From CAYVKM01 sp964452045 (GTDB lineage Bacteria; Calditrichota; Calditrichia; RBG-13-44-9), in the NCBI GenBank assembly GCA_964452045.1, contig CAYVKM010000022.1:1-43805 (forward strand): 43,805 bases of DNA, in the 5' to 3' direction. Shown in pieces: positions 32,183 through 41,549 of this stretch. Under the pieces are notes generated by a model, which was not told the origin of the DNA, made no database searches, and worked only from the letters and a program-made list of their open reading frames with translations. Position numbers and translations under genes: made by a program. The first letter of the stretch is position 1; the number at the start of each line of letters is the position of its first letter.

Positions 32183-32980
32183 TCAATCTTTCACTTTATG
32201 AAGTAAATTAGCAATTCTTTCATAACCTTCTGTCGAAATTGAATGATCTTTATTAATGAAGGAATTTTTTCTTAGATCGTTGGCATGTTGGTAGATCACC
32301 TCTCCCGTCTCAAGTTTACTAAATAACCAGATCCGTAGATCATCCGGATAGCGGGTTTGTAATTCCTGCAGAAGTTTGTGAACATGCCCGACAGATTTTT
32401 CTTCAAGGGCTTCGATTTCAACCTCGTAATGGATTACTTTACCTGCCGGGGTTTGAAAATGAACTTCATCGACCACAAATTCTGCCAGAAGTTCATGATG
32501 CTTCTGCATAATCACATCTCTCATATCACGCTGGGTAATACGATCCTGTACTATTTTGAAATCCAGCCTCTTTAAAGTTTTAACCGGATTGTCAGGTAAG
32601 AAAAAACTGTGAAGATCATTTGGATCATATTTTAAATCCGGGATTATATTTAAAACTTTTTGCAATGATTCTGGCGACCATTCCTCTTCTATTTCAAGAC
32701 GATTTATACCGCCCCAGTCTAATATGGCTGCCTGACCTTTCATGGTGAGCAATTTTTTATTCTCCATCAATCGGACGCGTAAGGCCAGGCTGTTTTTTCG
32801 CAGCATGGCTATCCCGGTGTCAAAATAAATATCCCGAATTTTAAGCGTTCTTTTGTTGCATAAGCGGTATTCACCCAGACTGGTCAATTTTTTTAGCGAA
32901 CCTGCTGTTTTCCCCGGCTGCCGGGAGGCAACAATTAATTTAACTTCAAATTCGCTGCTTGTATCTTTTTTCATGGCCAT
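32183..32980 (-). CDS. CYTH-domain protein (triphosphate tunnel fold)
   Basis: A 265-residue CYTH/TTM-superfamily protein. The N-terminal EFEVK (residues 10-14) is the ExExK motif. Further lysine and arginine positions are LRVRLMENKKLLTMKG, and later Glu motifs are LEIEEEWSPE and YEVEIEALEE. Relatives hydrolyse inorganic tripolyphosphate or thiamine triphosphate, or make cAMP. The exact activity cannot be told. The start is an ATG at 32980, or two codons later. It begins 9 bp after the stop codon of the secreted propeller-like gene and may be co-transcribed with it. Confidence 0.87.
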   Translation of the reverse strand: MAMKKDTSSEFEVKLIVASRQPGKTAGSLKKLTSLGEYRLCNKRTLKIRDIYFDTGIAMLRKNSLALRVRLMENKKLLTMKGQAAILDWGGINRLEIEEEWSPESLQKVLNIIPDLKYDPNDLHSFFLPDNPVKTLKRLDFKIVQDRITQRDMRDVIMQKHHELLAEFVVDEVHFQTPAGKVIHYEVEIEALEEKSVGHVHKLLQELQTRYPDDLRIWLFSKLETGEVIYQHANDLRKNSFINKDHSISTEGYERIANLLHKVKD

Positions 32981-32989
32981 CTGAGTTGA

Positions 32990-33898
32990 TTATGGTTTTA
33001 ATTTGATTAGATCGGCCGGGTCAACTTCAAAAAGTTCGGCCTGTTCATTTCCGACAATTATCTTATCCCCGTCGAAGCAAATGGATTCGCATTGGCTCGC
33101 CTCAATGGGAAGCCAGTAAATTCCTCCCAGAAAAATGTTCTCAGAATCATTCTCTGGCTGAAATAACCAGATCCCGTTGAGAGTCAGCACCAGAATCCTT
33201 TTCCCGTCTGCACTGGCATCCGCATCGGTTACCCGGCCGTGACTATCAAATTCCTGGATAAGCCTGGTTGTATTTTCTTCCAGAAGATCCGGAGAATCTA
33301 AAGCGTAAAGAGTGGTATAATCGTCACTCCTGTGTTTGGTTAAAATGTAGAGATTCCCATTTCGCCAGAATACTGCCTCGGCATCATAATTCAATTTGGT
33401 CGGTGGTATTTCCTTTAAATCCTGATAGGTAAATTTGATGCTCTGAAAAACCGATGTTTTGACCGTCTCCCAGGGATAAGGTTCTTTCACGATGTACAGT
33501 ATTAGATCCCGCCGGGTGTTGCTGTTATTTCCAGTATCTCCGATGATCAGATTCCCCTGGTTATCTGTGGTAATCGATTCCCAATCCACATTCACTGCAT
33601 TGGGAATAAGAATGCCCTGGTAATCCTTTGCCCATTCCGGTTTAATGATCGAACCATCCCGGGTGATGGGAAAAATTCGTGCTTTATCTCCGGAATCGTT
33701 ATGAGTCCAGTAAACATTTTTCCACAACCGACTTTTGACGATTCCGGATGATTCATCAATTTCAGCAAAATTTAATTTAGCATATGGTTTTAATTTCACA
33801 GTTTCAACTTCCGGCAGTGCAATTTTTAAGACTTCCTGTGCACCCGCTGTGCAGACGCTTGAAAACGTGATCAAAAATATGATAATGATGAGTTTCAT
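32990..33898 (-). CDS. Secreted propeller-like protein, unknown
   Basis: A 302-residue exported protein with the signal peptide MKLIIIIFLITFSSVCTAGA. Conserved-looking segments are ESSGIVKSRLWKNVYWTHND, DWESITTDNQGNLIIGDTGN, YDAEAVFWRNGNLYILTKHR and TDADASADGKRILVLT. They fit a six-bladed beta-propeller of the SdiA-regulated/phytase-like kind, as does the alternation of strands and DG-N turns. No catalytic residues are identifiable. The C-terminus lacks a type IX sorting domain, so it is expected to be periplasmic. It lies 9 bp upstream of the CYTH gene on the same strand. Confidence 0.65.
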   Translation of the reverse strand: MKLIIIIFLITFSSVCTAGAQEVLKIALPEVETVKLKPYAKLNFAEIDESSGIVKSRLWKNVYWTHNDSGDKARIFPITRDGSIIKPEWAKDYQGILIPNAVNVDWESITTDNQGNLIIGDTGNNSNTRRDLILYIVKEPYPWETVKTSVFQSIKFTYQDLKEIPPTKLNYDAEAVFWRNGNLYILTKHRSDDYTTLYALDSPDLLEENTTRLIQEFDSHGRVTDADASADGKRILVLTLNGIWLFQPENDSENIFLGGIYWLPIEASQCESICFDGDKIIVGNEQAELFEVDPADLIKLKP

Positions 33899-34087
33899 TG
33901 CTTGCTAATCTCCACGCTTTAATTGCTTCTAGAATTGCCCTCCAGTTAGAGAAATTGTTTGATGATTTTCAAGATGTAAATTTGTTCAATCTCCCAAATC
34001 GATTGAAACCGTTGATTTAATCCGCTTATACATTCTTCAAATATGATTTTTTAAAGATATTAAACTACAGTTATGGAAAAGTATGAA

Positions 34088-34854
34088 TCAATTTAAAATT
34101 TTGATGATCTGCTGATGAAGAACGGGAGATGCTGCAACAATACTACTCCCTTTTAACGGATCTTTTCCCTGATAATCGGTTATTTCACCACCTGCACCTT
34201 TTATGATAGGAATCAGGGCCATGATATCCCAGGGAGACATTATGGGGTCGATCATGATATCGGCAAAGCCGGCAGCCAAAAGTGAATACCCGAAACAATC
34301 CCCCCAGGTCCGGAACAGCTGAACCTGCTTTACCAGATTTTGGAATCGGTTAATATCCTGATATTTAACTATGTTTTGAATATCCGTGGTTAACAGGACA
34401 GCTTCATTGAGGTGTCTGATTTTCCGCATCTGGACCACTTTATTATTCAGTAAGGTTTGCGAATTATCTCCCAGGAAAAACTGACCAAGAACCGGAAAGT
34501 TCATCGCTCCCAGAACAGGTTTGCCATTTTCCAGCAGGGCAATTAAGGTTCCGAACAGGGGTGTGCCACAAATAAAACTTCTGGTGCCGTCGATGGGATC
34601 GAGAACCCACTGGTATTCAGCCTCCGGCTTATAGGAACCGAATTCTTCTCCTAAAATACCATGATCCGGAAATTGTTTGATTATCAATTCCCGCATTTTT
34701 TCTTCTGCCATTTTATCGGCAGTGGTAACCGGCGAGTCATCGGATTTGGTTGAATGAAAATCCCTTTCCGGTAATATTGTAGTATAACCCCGGCACTCTC
34801 TTCTGCCAGGTGAAATACAAAATCTTTGAATTTTTGTTGAAAGTGTAATTCCAT
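34088..34854 (-). pseudogene. Inositol-monophosphatase-family gene with a frameshift near 34750
   Basis: The C-terminal 207-219 residues are a good IMPase/HisN-like phosphatase: SDDSPVTTADK, ILGEEFGSY (metal Glu), LDPIDGTRSF (metal Asp pair) and DPIMSPWDIMALIPIIKGAG (third metal Asp) are all present. The expected N-terminal 35 residues are found in another frame, from the ATG at 34854 (MELHFQQKFKDFVFHLAEES, then AGVILQYYRKGIFIQ). The two frames meet around 34747-34752, where a single missing base in CAACCAAATCC would restore a protein of about 255 residues, the usual family length. It is either a sequencing or assembly error, a recent mutation, or programmed shifting; the last is not supported by a slippery site. 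If intact, the substrate could be inositol phosphate or histidinol phosphate. Confidence 0.82.
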
Positions 34855-34965
34855 GAGATATTGAATCTGAAAACAGGTTTATGCGCTCTTTATATCTGAG
34901 AAAATTAATAAAACCCAGGATTCAAGGAGAATACCAATATTAATGTCACCAAAATAGACCGAGGC

Positions 34966-35637
34966 TTACTTTAATTTTGGTTTAAAGCCGATTCTGTGGA
35001 ATGGATTTACCACGCTTGTGGTAATATTTCTGAGGTGCGAATGCAGTCGCTTTAACCACCGGATGTAGAGTGCCAAAGCAGCAGATTGTCCCGACGAAAG
35101 GTTTTTATCTTTTTCCGTAACTAATCCCTCAATGCACTTATCACACAACGGATTGACCCATTTATATTTTTTTAACAGTTTAATGGCAGCATCCTGATCG
35201 CTGCTTACAATACAATCTTTGGTTTTTACAAAATTATTTTTAATAGCATCCTCAATTTTTTTAAGATCGTCTTCAAATTTTCCACCTTTTAAAATATCCG
35301 GATGGTAGATCGCTAACTCCACAATATTTTTGGCGTAATCTCCCAAACGTTCAATGTCTACTACGATGCTGACCAGTACCATACCTTCGGGAAGACCAAA
35401 AGGCGATTGTACAGACAAGTGGGTAAGCACTTTTTTTCTAACCTGTCGCTCATATTTATTGATCAGTTTATCTTTCTTCCGAATGTCTTCATTGATTTTG
35501 TTATCTTTGGTTTGCCTTAAAACACGTTGGGCTTCAAGGAACATCTCCTGTCCGATATTAAGCATTTTAAATGATTCGGACCAAGCTTCCTTTAACAGAT
35601 TATCTGCTTTCCAAAAATTCTTCAATTTTTCCCACAT
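34966..35637 (-). CDS. PhoU-like helical protein
   Basis: A 223-residue all-helical protein with PhoU-type repeats. QEMFLEAQRVLRQTKDN begins the first three-helix bundle. GMVLVSIVVDIERLGDYAKN is the typical PhoU motif with the E..RxGD metal-binding signature, and RWLKRLHSHLRNITTSVVNP closes the second bundle. PhoU proteins dampen phosphate uptake by acting on Pst or Na/Pi transporters. The gene lies 99 bp downstream of the Na+/Pi symporter gene on the same strand, the usual pairing for NptA/PhoU. It is short and divergent compared with PhoU next to Pst, and its main partner is probably the symporter. Confidence 0.82.
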   Translation of the reverse strand: MWEKLKNFWKADNLLKEAWSESFKMLNIGQEMFLEAQRVLRQTKDNKINEDIRKKDKLINKYERQVRKKVLTHLSVQSPFGLPEGMVLVSIVVDIERLGDYAKNIVELAIYHPDILKGGKFEDDLKKIEDAIKNNFVKTKDCIVSSDQDAAIKLLKKYKWVNPLCDKCIEGLVTEKDKNLSSGQSAALALYIRWLKRLHSHLRNITTSVVNPFHRIGFKPKLK

Positions 35638-35736
35638 GATATCCCCAAAATGCTATTATTTTTTTGGTTGGTTTATTAAAATCATATTTTAACTAATTAT
35701 ATGGATCACTGGTTAAATTGTTCATCCTTCTCAATC

Positions 35737-36834
35737 CTAAGTGAGCACCAAAAAGAGTGCCGGTATAAAATAGAGTGAGAAATAGATAGAGACGATCAGG
35801 ATAAGATTTTTTTTAGATTTTGAGGCTCTTTCACTAACAATTTCTGCCAGACCTATCGGAATAAATTTCATTGGATAAAAAATAATAATTCCATAGATAT
35901 TAAAAAATAAATGGGCAAATGCGACAGTCACTGCAATGTCATTCTGGGTTGCAAGCGCAGCAAGTATCGCCGTACCAGTTGTACCGATATTCGCCCCCAT
36001 TGTATAGGGAAAAATCTGTCGCAGAGAAATAAGACCAGCCCCGGCAAGAGGAATTATTAAGGATGTTGTAACGGAACTGCTTTGTACAGTAAAGGTCATC
36101 AAGCCGCCAAGTATAAAGCCAATTAAATCATTCCTGAATAAATATTTGTCAATGACGATTTCGAGTTTATCCAGTACCAAAGAACGGATGGTTTTTATTA
36201 AAAATGTTAGAGATGCGAACAAAAGTACTAAAGAAATGATCGTTAAGATGATACTGCTATAGGGTAAATAAGAAACCAGATAGTCTACCACGTCAATAAT
36301 CGGATTTAATAGAAACTTAAGTGGATTGAACATTTTCATTCCACCAGCATGAGCAAATAATGATTCCGATGCTTTCGCCGTTTTTTCTACCATATGAAAT
36401 TTTAATTCAAGCGGAAACAAAACAATAACCGCGCTTATGTTGAAAAAGTCATGAACTACTCCTGCCGCAAATGCACGTTTAAATTCTATTCTATTCGAAA
36501 TATGACCTAATGAAACCAGCGTATTGGTGATTGTCGTGCCAATATTGGCTCCCATTATAATTGGAATTGCATTGCTAAGTGACAGTGCACCACCGGCCAC
36601 GAGTCCAACAACAATAGAAGTAGTTGTTGAGGAGCTCTGAATAATACTGGTGGACACAATTCCAATTAACAAACCGGCAAACGGATTGGACGTCATTGAG
36701 AGAAGTGTCTCAGCAAATCCTTTCCCGAATAATTTGAATGAATGGCCAAGCAGCTTTATGCTTAAAAGAAAAGCATATATTGTTATGACAATGATAATGA
36801 ATTTATAAATCTTTGATTTTGTCTCTCGGGTCAC
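35737..36834 (-). CDS. Na+/phosphate symporter (NptA/PNaS family)
   Basis: A 365-residue membrane symporter of the Na/Pi-cotransporter II type. Two inverted copies of the signature are seen: SIIQSSSTTTSIVVG (Q66 onwards) with NAIPIIMGANIGTTITNTL, and TVQSSSVTTSLIIP near residue 250 with FPYTMGANIGTTGTAILAAL. About eight or nine hydrophobic segments are present. The likely start is a GTG at 36834, because no ATG lies near the N-terminus. Its product complements the high-affinity Pst system, and the PhoU-like gene downstream is probably its regulator. Confidence 0.9.
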   Translation of the reverse strand: MTRETKSKIYKFIIIVITIYAFLLSIKLLGHSFKLFGKGFAETLLSMTSNPFAGLLIGIVSTSIIQSSSTTTSIVVGLVAGGALSLSNAIPIIMGANIGTTITNTLVSLGHISNRIEFKRAFAAGVVHDFFNISAVIVLFPLELKFHMVEKTAKASESLFAHAGGMKMFNPLKFLLNPIIDVVDYLVSYLPYSSIILTIISLVLLFASLTFLIKTIRSLVLDKLEIVIDKYLFRNDLIGFILGGLMTFTVQSSSVTTSLIIPLAGAGLISLRQIFPYTMGANIGTTGTAILAALATQNDIAVTVAFAHLFFNIYGIIIFYPMKFIPIGLAEIVSERASKSKKNLILIVSIYFSLYFIPALFLVLT

Positions 36835-36982
36835 CTGTCACTCGTTGCTGTAGATGAGCAAAAAAGAGGATTTATTAGCCTTGTGAGAAATTAAAAATCC
36901 ATTATTAAATGTTTTTTTATTGAGAAAATTATGTTCAAATTTTACATGAGCATAAAATTAGTATGGAAAATATTTTTATAAA

Positions 36983-37011
36983 TGTAATGAAAGTGTAACG
37001 AGATTGTAACT
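36983..37011 (+). promoter_or_regulatory. Pho-box-like operator of the porin gene
   Basis: Three direct repeats, TGTAATG, TGTAACG and TGTAACT, start at 36983, 36994 and 37005, at exact 11-bp spacing with 4-nt spacers. This is the geometry of PhoB-binding sites (7-bp repeat plus 4-bp spacer). It lies 57 bp before the porin start and 149 bp from the symporter start. Confidence 0.72.
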
Positions 37012-37067
37012 CTGAATTAATAATTTTTGGGACAAGTTTTATATAACCCCAATAAAAAGGAAGTAAA

Positions 37068-38171
37068 ATGAAGTTTTTGGTTTGGAGATTATCAATTGTC
37101 ACCGGGTTTTTCCTTTTATTTTTCAACCAAGGAATGAGTCAGGAAGTTAAATGCAGTAATGCCAAAACCTGGGATTTGTCAGGTCGGGTACAGGTGCAGC
37201 ATTTGTGGGATAAGGATATTGAAAGTGACGCTGCGGTAACAAATAATGGATTCCGGATTCGGCGGGGCCGATTTCAGGTAAAATCCACCCTCAGTGACAG
37301 AGTTTCTGCGACCTTTCAAATGGAAGTGAGAGACAACAGTCCGCGTATTCTGGATGCTGAAGGAAAATTGAAAGTGTTCGGCGGCCAATTCTTCCGACTT
37401 GGACAATTTAAAGTTCCGGTCTGGCGAGAAGAGTTGCGTTCCTCCGGAAAGTTGTTGTTGATTGAACGAAGTGCAGTGGCAGAGTTTCTTGTGGAAAATT
37501 ACCTTTCTGCCAGACAAATAGGGGTGGAGTTCGGAGGTAAACTATTTAATAAAGTCGAGTTTGCAGTGAATTATTCAAATGGTGCTGGCGAAGGTGGCCG
37601 GGAAGACGCCGGGCGGAAGAAATTCAGCAGTGATTACGACAGTCTAACCATCAATAATGGTAAGCTATATACCGCAAGAATAAATATTCCTCTGGCCGAA
37701 GCATTTCAGCTTGGTGTTTCCGGTGTCTTAAATCAGCGGGGAAATGAAGTCTCTGCGATTGGATTTGACAAAATGGGAAATGTAACTGCCATCGCTCCGG
37801 ATTTTGGCATCTATTTGCCGGTGGGGTTTGATGTAGAAGGAGGAGTTGTCTTGGGCAGCATCAGTAAAAATCTTTCAGGGTTAACTGATAACCAGGATTT
37901 TTTTCTGTTTGATGTAACCGGACGAATAAAAAGCAACCTGAAGAATCCAGTGGTTTCATTGGCAGGATTGGATGCCTGGGAGTTTGCTGCGGGATTCTCT
38001 TACGTCGAACCGGATAAGGATCTTAAGGACGATGAACTACAGGTTATCCGGTTCGGTCCGGCAGTTTACTTTGGAAAACATGCCCGAGTACAGGTTAACG
38101 GAGAAATTGAAGATAATGCAATCTCTGATGCAACTTTTAAGGTTAGAAGTCAACTTACTATTAATTTTTAA
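37068..38171 (+). CDS. Phosphate-selective porin (OprO/OprP family)
   Basis: A 367-residue outer-membrane beta-barrel protein. The ATG at 37068 follows AAGGAAG, and a signal peptide MKFLVWRLSIVTGFFLLFFN is clear. WDLSGRVQVQHLWD, GFRIRRGRFQVKSTLSD, VSATFQMEVRDNS and GGQFFRLGQFKVPVWREEL are typical of the porin O/P family, with alternating polar and nonpolar strands to the terminal Phe (LTINF). Such porins select for phosphate or polyphosphate. It lies directly upstream of pstS, with a Pho-box-like operator in front. Confidence 0.88.
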   Translation: MKFLVWRLSIVTGFFLLFFNQGMSQEVKCSNAKTWDLSGRVQVQHLWDKDIESDAAVTNNGFRIRRGRFQVKSTLSDRVSATFQMEVRDNSPRILDAEGKLKVFGGQFFRLGQFKVPVWREELRSSGKLLLIERSAVAEFLVENYLSARQIGVEFGGKLFNKVEFAVNYSNGAGEGGREDAGRKKFSSDYDSLTINNGKLYTARINIPLAEAFQLGVSGVLNQRGNEVSAIGFDKMGNVTAIAPDFGIYLPVGFDVEGGVVLGSISKNLSGLTDNQDFFLFDVTGRIKSNLKNPVVSLAGLDAWEFAAGFSYVEPDKDLKDDELQVIRFGPAVYFGKHARVQVNGEIEDNAISDATFKVRSQLTINF

Positions 38172-38200
38172 CCCGGAATAATTTGGACAAATTTTCAGAT

Positions 38201-38218
38201 TGTAAGCAAATTGTAACA
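38201..38218 (+). promoter_or_regulatory. Pho-box-like operator of pstS
   Basis: Direct repeats TGTAAGC (38201-38207) and TGTAACA (38212-38218), 11-bp spacing, 44 bp before the pstS start. The same TGTAA core and period as the site before the porin gene supports one regulator for both. Confidence 0.65.
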
Positions 38219-38262
38219 TTGGACTTTTACATTTTGAATTTAAGAAAAAGAAAGGAATTAAT

Positions 38263-39243
38263 ATGTTGAGATTCAGAATTACATCATTCATTATTCTGGT
38301 TTTTCTGATAGCCTTCAAATGGCAAATGGTCAGTGCCCAGGTGATTCAAGTGGATGAACGTATTCCCAAGTATAAAAAGACCACCGGTATTAGTGGAAAT
38401 GCCAACAGCATCGGCTCCGATACCATGAATAATCTGATGGCCCTCTGGCTGGAAGAGTTTCAGAAATATTATCCCATGGTCAATATTCAGATCGAAGGTA
38501 AAGGATCTTCTACCGCTCCTCCGGCTTTGATTGAAGGAACTGCCCAGTTCGGACCCATGTCCCGAAAAATGAAGTCGAAGGAAATTGATGCTTTTGAATC
38601 CAAATATGGCTTTAAACCAACCACTATCCGGACCTCGCTCGATGCGCTGGCAGTATTCGTACAGAAAGATAATCCATTGGATTGCCTCAACCTGGAGCAA
38701 CTGGATGCCATCTTTTCCAAGACCCGGAAAAGGAATTATCCGGAAGATATTAAAACCTGGGGTCAGCTTGGCCTTACCGGTGCGTGGGCAAATAAGCCAA
38801 TCAGTATTTACGGCCGTAATTCAGCTTCCGGAACTTATGGTTTCTTCAAAGACCATGTCCTGGATAAAGGTGATTACAAAGATACGGTAAAAGAACAACC
38901 GGGATCTGCCTCGGTGGTGCAAGGGATAACCGAAGATAAATTCGGGATTGGTTATAGCGGTATTGGTTACAAAACCTCCGGTGTAAAAGTACTGAAATTG
39001 TCAGAAAAGAATGGTGATACCTGCTATGATGGTGAATATCAGTATGTGATATCGGGTAAATATCCGCTTTCCCGCTATCTGTTTATAAATATTGTCAAGT
39101 ATCCGAATAAGCCGTTGGAACCTATGGTTAAAGAATTCCTCAAATTCGTACTCAGCTACGAAGGCCAGCAAGTTGTGATAAAAGATGGTTATCTACCTCT
39201 ACCTTATGAAGTAGTTGAAGAAGAATTGAAGAAATTGGACTAA
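38263..39243 (+). CDS. pstS: Phosphate-binding protein PstS
   Basis: A 326-residue periplasmic solute-binding protein for the Pst phosphate ABC importer. The ATG at 38263 has an AAAGGAA ribosome binding site and a signal peptide that ends near VSAQ. Phosphate-binding segments are GNANSIGSDTMNNLM, GKGSSTAPPALIEG, FGPMSRKMK and GRNSASGTYGFF, which are the typical loops. The C-terminal portion has EDKFGIGYSGIGYKTSGVKV and ends LPYEVVEEELKKLD. It is the first gene of the pstSCAB operon, 31 bp from pstC. Confidence 0.95.
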   Translation: MLRFRITSFIILVFLIAFKWQMVSAQVIQVDERIPKYKKTTGISGNANSIGSDTMNNLMALWLEEFQKYYPMVNIQIEGKGSSTAPPALIEGTAQFGPMSRKMKSKEIDAFESKYGFKPTTIRTSLDALAVFVQKDNPLDCLNLEQLDAIFSKTRKRNYPEDIKTWGQLGLTGAWANKPISIYGRNSASGTYGFFKDHVLDKGDYKDTVKEQPGSASVVQGITEDKFGIGYSGIGYKTSGVKVLKLSEKNGDTCYDGEYQYVISGKYPLSRYLFINIVKYPNKPLEPMVKEFLKFVLSYEGQQVVIKDGYLPLPYEVVEEELKKLD

Positions 39244-39273
39244 TTTTGAAATAATTGGTTTTAAATTTGGGAA

Positions 39274-41547
39274 ATGCCAAAAAAAAAGAAACCCAAAACC
39301 TCGAAAAAAGAACTTAAGAATATACCCGAGCAAACCAGGGCAAATTCTCATTTTCAAAAAAAAGTTGACCGCGCCAACAACTTGGCGCGGCATGTTATTT
39401 CGTTTGGTGGTTATGGGATAATTATCAGTATTGCTGGTATTCTGCTTTTCCTGCTTTATCAGAGTCTTCCGCTAACTTTTAAAGCCTCTCTTAAAAAAGC
39501 ATTCAGTTTTGAAATCCCTGGGCCGAGAGCAAGGATTCTCTTAACCGGGGTTGATCAATACCGGGAGATATCCTACACTTTAAATGACCGGGGAATAGTT
39601 ACTTTTTATCAGCTCGATTCTGCCTCTGTCCTGCAACGGGATACTTTGGCACTCAAGTCAGGAGAGAGGATACTGAGCGCCGCTAAAGGTAGTCTTACCA
39701 AAGAAGTTTTTGCGGTGGGTACAGATCAGGGACGAATTTTGTCCGCCGAAATTAAAATGCAGCCGCAATATCAGGGAGAAACCCGGATCATCCAGCCCTC
39801 CTTTACCTTTACTGATAGTTTTACCGTTGTAAACGAGCCGGACACCCAGTTTAATCATATCGAAAAAATCAGCTATTGTGAAAATGAAGATGGCATTCAA
39901 TACTGGGCCTGGGCGAATCACGAGGGTATGGTATTCTTAAAGATTTATGATCCGGATGATGATGAAAATTATTTTTACTCGCTGTCACCAAACATGGGTG
40001 ATGAAGTTTTCCAGACATTCACTATTAGTTACGATGGCCGAATGCTAATTGTAGGAACGCAAAGCGGCGAACTTTTCTGGTTCAATTTGGGTAATATCGA
40101 ACAAGTAAAATTACAGGATAACTGGAAAGCATCCCAGGATGCAATTAGCTGCCTTCAGTTTCTGATTGGAGAAAGTTCGCTGGTGATTGGAGATGATAAT
40201 GGTATGGTTGAGGTCTGGTTCCCAGTGCGGAATGAAGAGAATCAGTTTAAATTCCGGCCGGTCCATAAATTTGAACCACACCCGGAAGCGGTTACCCAAA
40301 TCTATAGCTCCCCACGTAACCGCTCTTTTCTTACCATCGATGAGATTGGGGATATTCATTTGAATTATTCCACAACCAGTCAAACTCAGCTGGAATTTAA
40401 AAAATCAGATTTCCCGGTCCAGACGGCAGCATTTGCGCCAAAATCGAATGGAATTGTGTTGATTGATACCAAGGATCGTTATGGTTTATATTTCCTGAAA
40501 GATGAACATCCTGAAGCAACGTTAGAAACACTTTTTGGAAAAGTGTGGTACGAAGGTTATCCCAGACCGGAATTTGTCTGGCAGTCCACCGGGGGCTCGG
40601 ATGAATTTGAATCCAAGCTAAGCCTGATCCCCTTAATTTTTGGTACCTTTAAGGGAACCCTGTATGCCATGCTGTTTTCGGTACCACTGGCCATTTTGGC
40701 TGCCATCTATGTAGCACAGTTTGCACCAAAGCGGATTGCCAGGATTATTAAACCGACTGTGGAAATCATGGCCGCACTTCCCAGTGTGGTTATCGGTTTT
40801 CTGGCTGGTTTATATTTCTCCCCACTCTTTGAAGATCATCTAATGGTGATTTTCTTATTTATCTTTTTTCTTCCTATGGTTTTTTTGGGCGGGGTAGTAC
40901 TATGGCGACTTGTTCCGGAGAAACGCCGGATGATGATGCCGCTCGGTTGGGAACTTATTTATGTAATTCCTTTAATTTTGATCACTTTTTTTCTGGCTTC
41001 GTCCCTTTCCCATTCTGTTGAATTTACCCTATTTGGAGGCAATCTAAAACAATGGCTGTTTGATGCTTTGGGACAGACGTATGATCAGAGAAATAGTTTA
41101 GTGGTGGGATTTGCCCTTGGTTTTGCTGTAATTCCCATTATTTTTACCATTTCGGAAGATGCTTTGAGCAATGTCCCGGAGTCTCTCACCTCGGCTTCAC
41201 TGGCACTCGGTGCCTCGCCCTGGCAAACAGTACGACGGGTGGTTTTACCGGCGGCGGCTGGAGGAATATTTGCCGCAGTAATGCTTGGCTTTGGTCGAGC
41301 CATTGGTGAGACCATGATTGTCCTGATGGCCACAGGTAATACCCCGATCCTGGATTTGAGTCCCTTTAATGGCTTTCGGGCAATGAGTGCGTGTATTGCG
41401 GTGGAAATACCCGAAGCACCGGTAGGCGGTACTCTATACCGGGTGCTTTTTCTGGTTGCCTTCTTGTTGTTTATTTTTACCTTTATAATTAATAGTCTTT
41501 CGGCAATAATAAGCGACCGTCTCCGGAAAAAATATGCAAGGTTTTAA
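39274..41547 (+). CDS. pstC: Phosphate ABC permease PstC with large periplasmic domain
   Basis: A permease subunit of 757 residues, more than twice the classical PstC (about 310). The N-terminus is Lys-rich, with TM1 near residues 45-67. Residues about 80-430 form a soluble insert with WD/propeller-like strands (MLIVGTQSGELFWFNLGN, LVIGDDNGMVEVWFP). The permease domain is 440-757 and begins with SLIPLIFGTFKGTLYAMLFS. The EAA loop is near 640-670 (ALGASPWQTVRRVVLPAAAG). Long PstC forms of this size also exist in gamma-proteobacteria. The start codon at 39274 has no obvious ribosome binding site; the alternative internal ATGs are too deep. It is followed by pstA after 2 bp. Confidence 0.93.
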   Translation: MPKKKKPKTSKKELKNIPEQTRANSHFQKKVDRANNLARHVISFGGYGIIISIAGILLFLLYQSLPLTFKASLKKAFSFEIPGPRARILLTGVDQYREISYTLNDRGIVTFYQLDSASVLQRDTLALKSGERILSAAKGSLTKEVFAVGTDQGRILSAEIKMQPQYQGETRIIQPSFTFTDSFTVVNEPDTQFNHIEKISYCENEDGIQYWAWANHEGMVFLKIYDPDDDENYFYSLSPNMGDEVFQTFTISYDGRMLIVGTQSGELFWFNLGNIEQVKLQDNWKASQDAISCLQFLIGESSLVIGDDNGMVEVWFPVRNEENQFKFRPVHKFEPHPEAVTQIYSSPRNRSFLTIDEIGDIHLNYSTTSQTQLEFKKSDFPVQTAAFAPKSNGIVLIDTKDRYGLYFLKDEHPEATLETLFGKVWYEGYPRPEFVWQSTGGSDEFESKLSLIPLIFGTFKGTLYAMLFSVPLAILAAIYVAQFAPKRIARIIKPTVEIMAALPSVVIGFLAGLYFSPLFEDHLMVIFLFIFFLPMVFLGGVVLWRLVPEKRRMMMPLGWELIYVIPLILITFFLASSLSHSVEFTLFGGNLKQWLFDALGQTYDQRNSLVVGFALGFAVIPIIFTISEDALSNVPESLTSASLALGASPWQTVRRVVLPAAAGGIFAAVMLGFGRAIGETMIVLMATGNTPILDLSPFNGFRAMSACIAVEIPEAPVGGTLYRVLFLVAFLLFIFTFIINSLSAIISDRLRKKYARF

Positions 41548-41549
41548 CA

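Noticed and set aside
39274..41547. PstC length due to an artefactual fusion
   Set aside because: The frame is uninterrupted, a membrane segment precedes the insert, and pstA in the same operon has a comparable extension.
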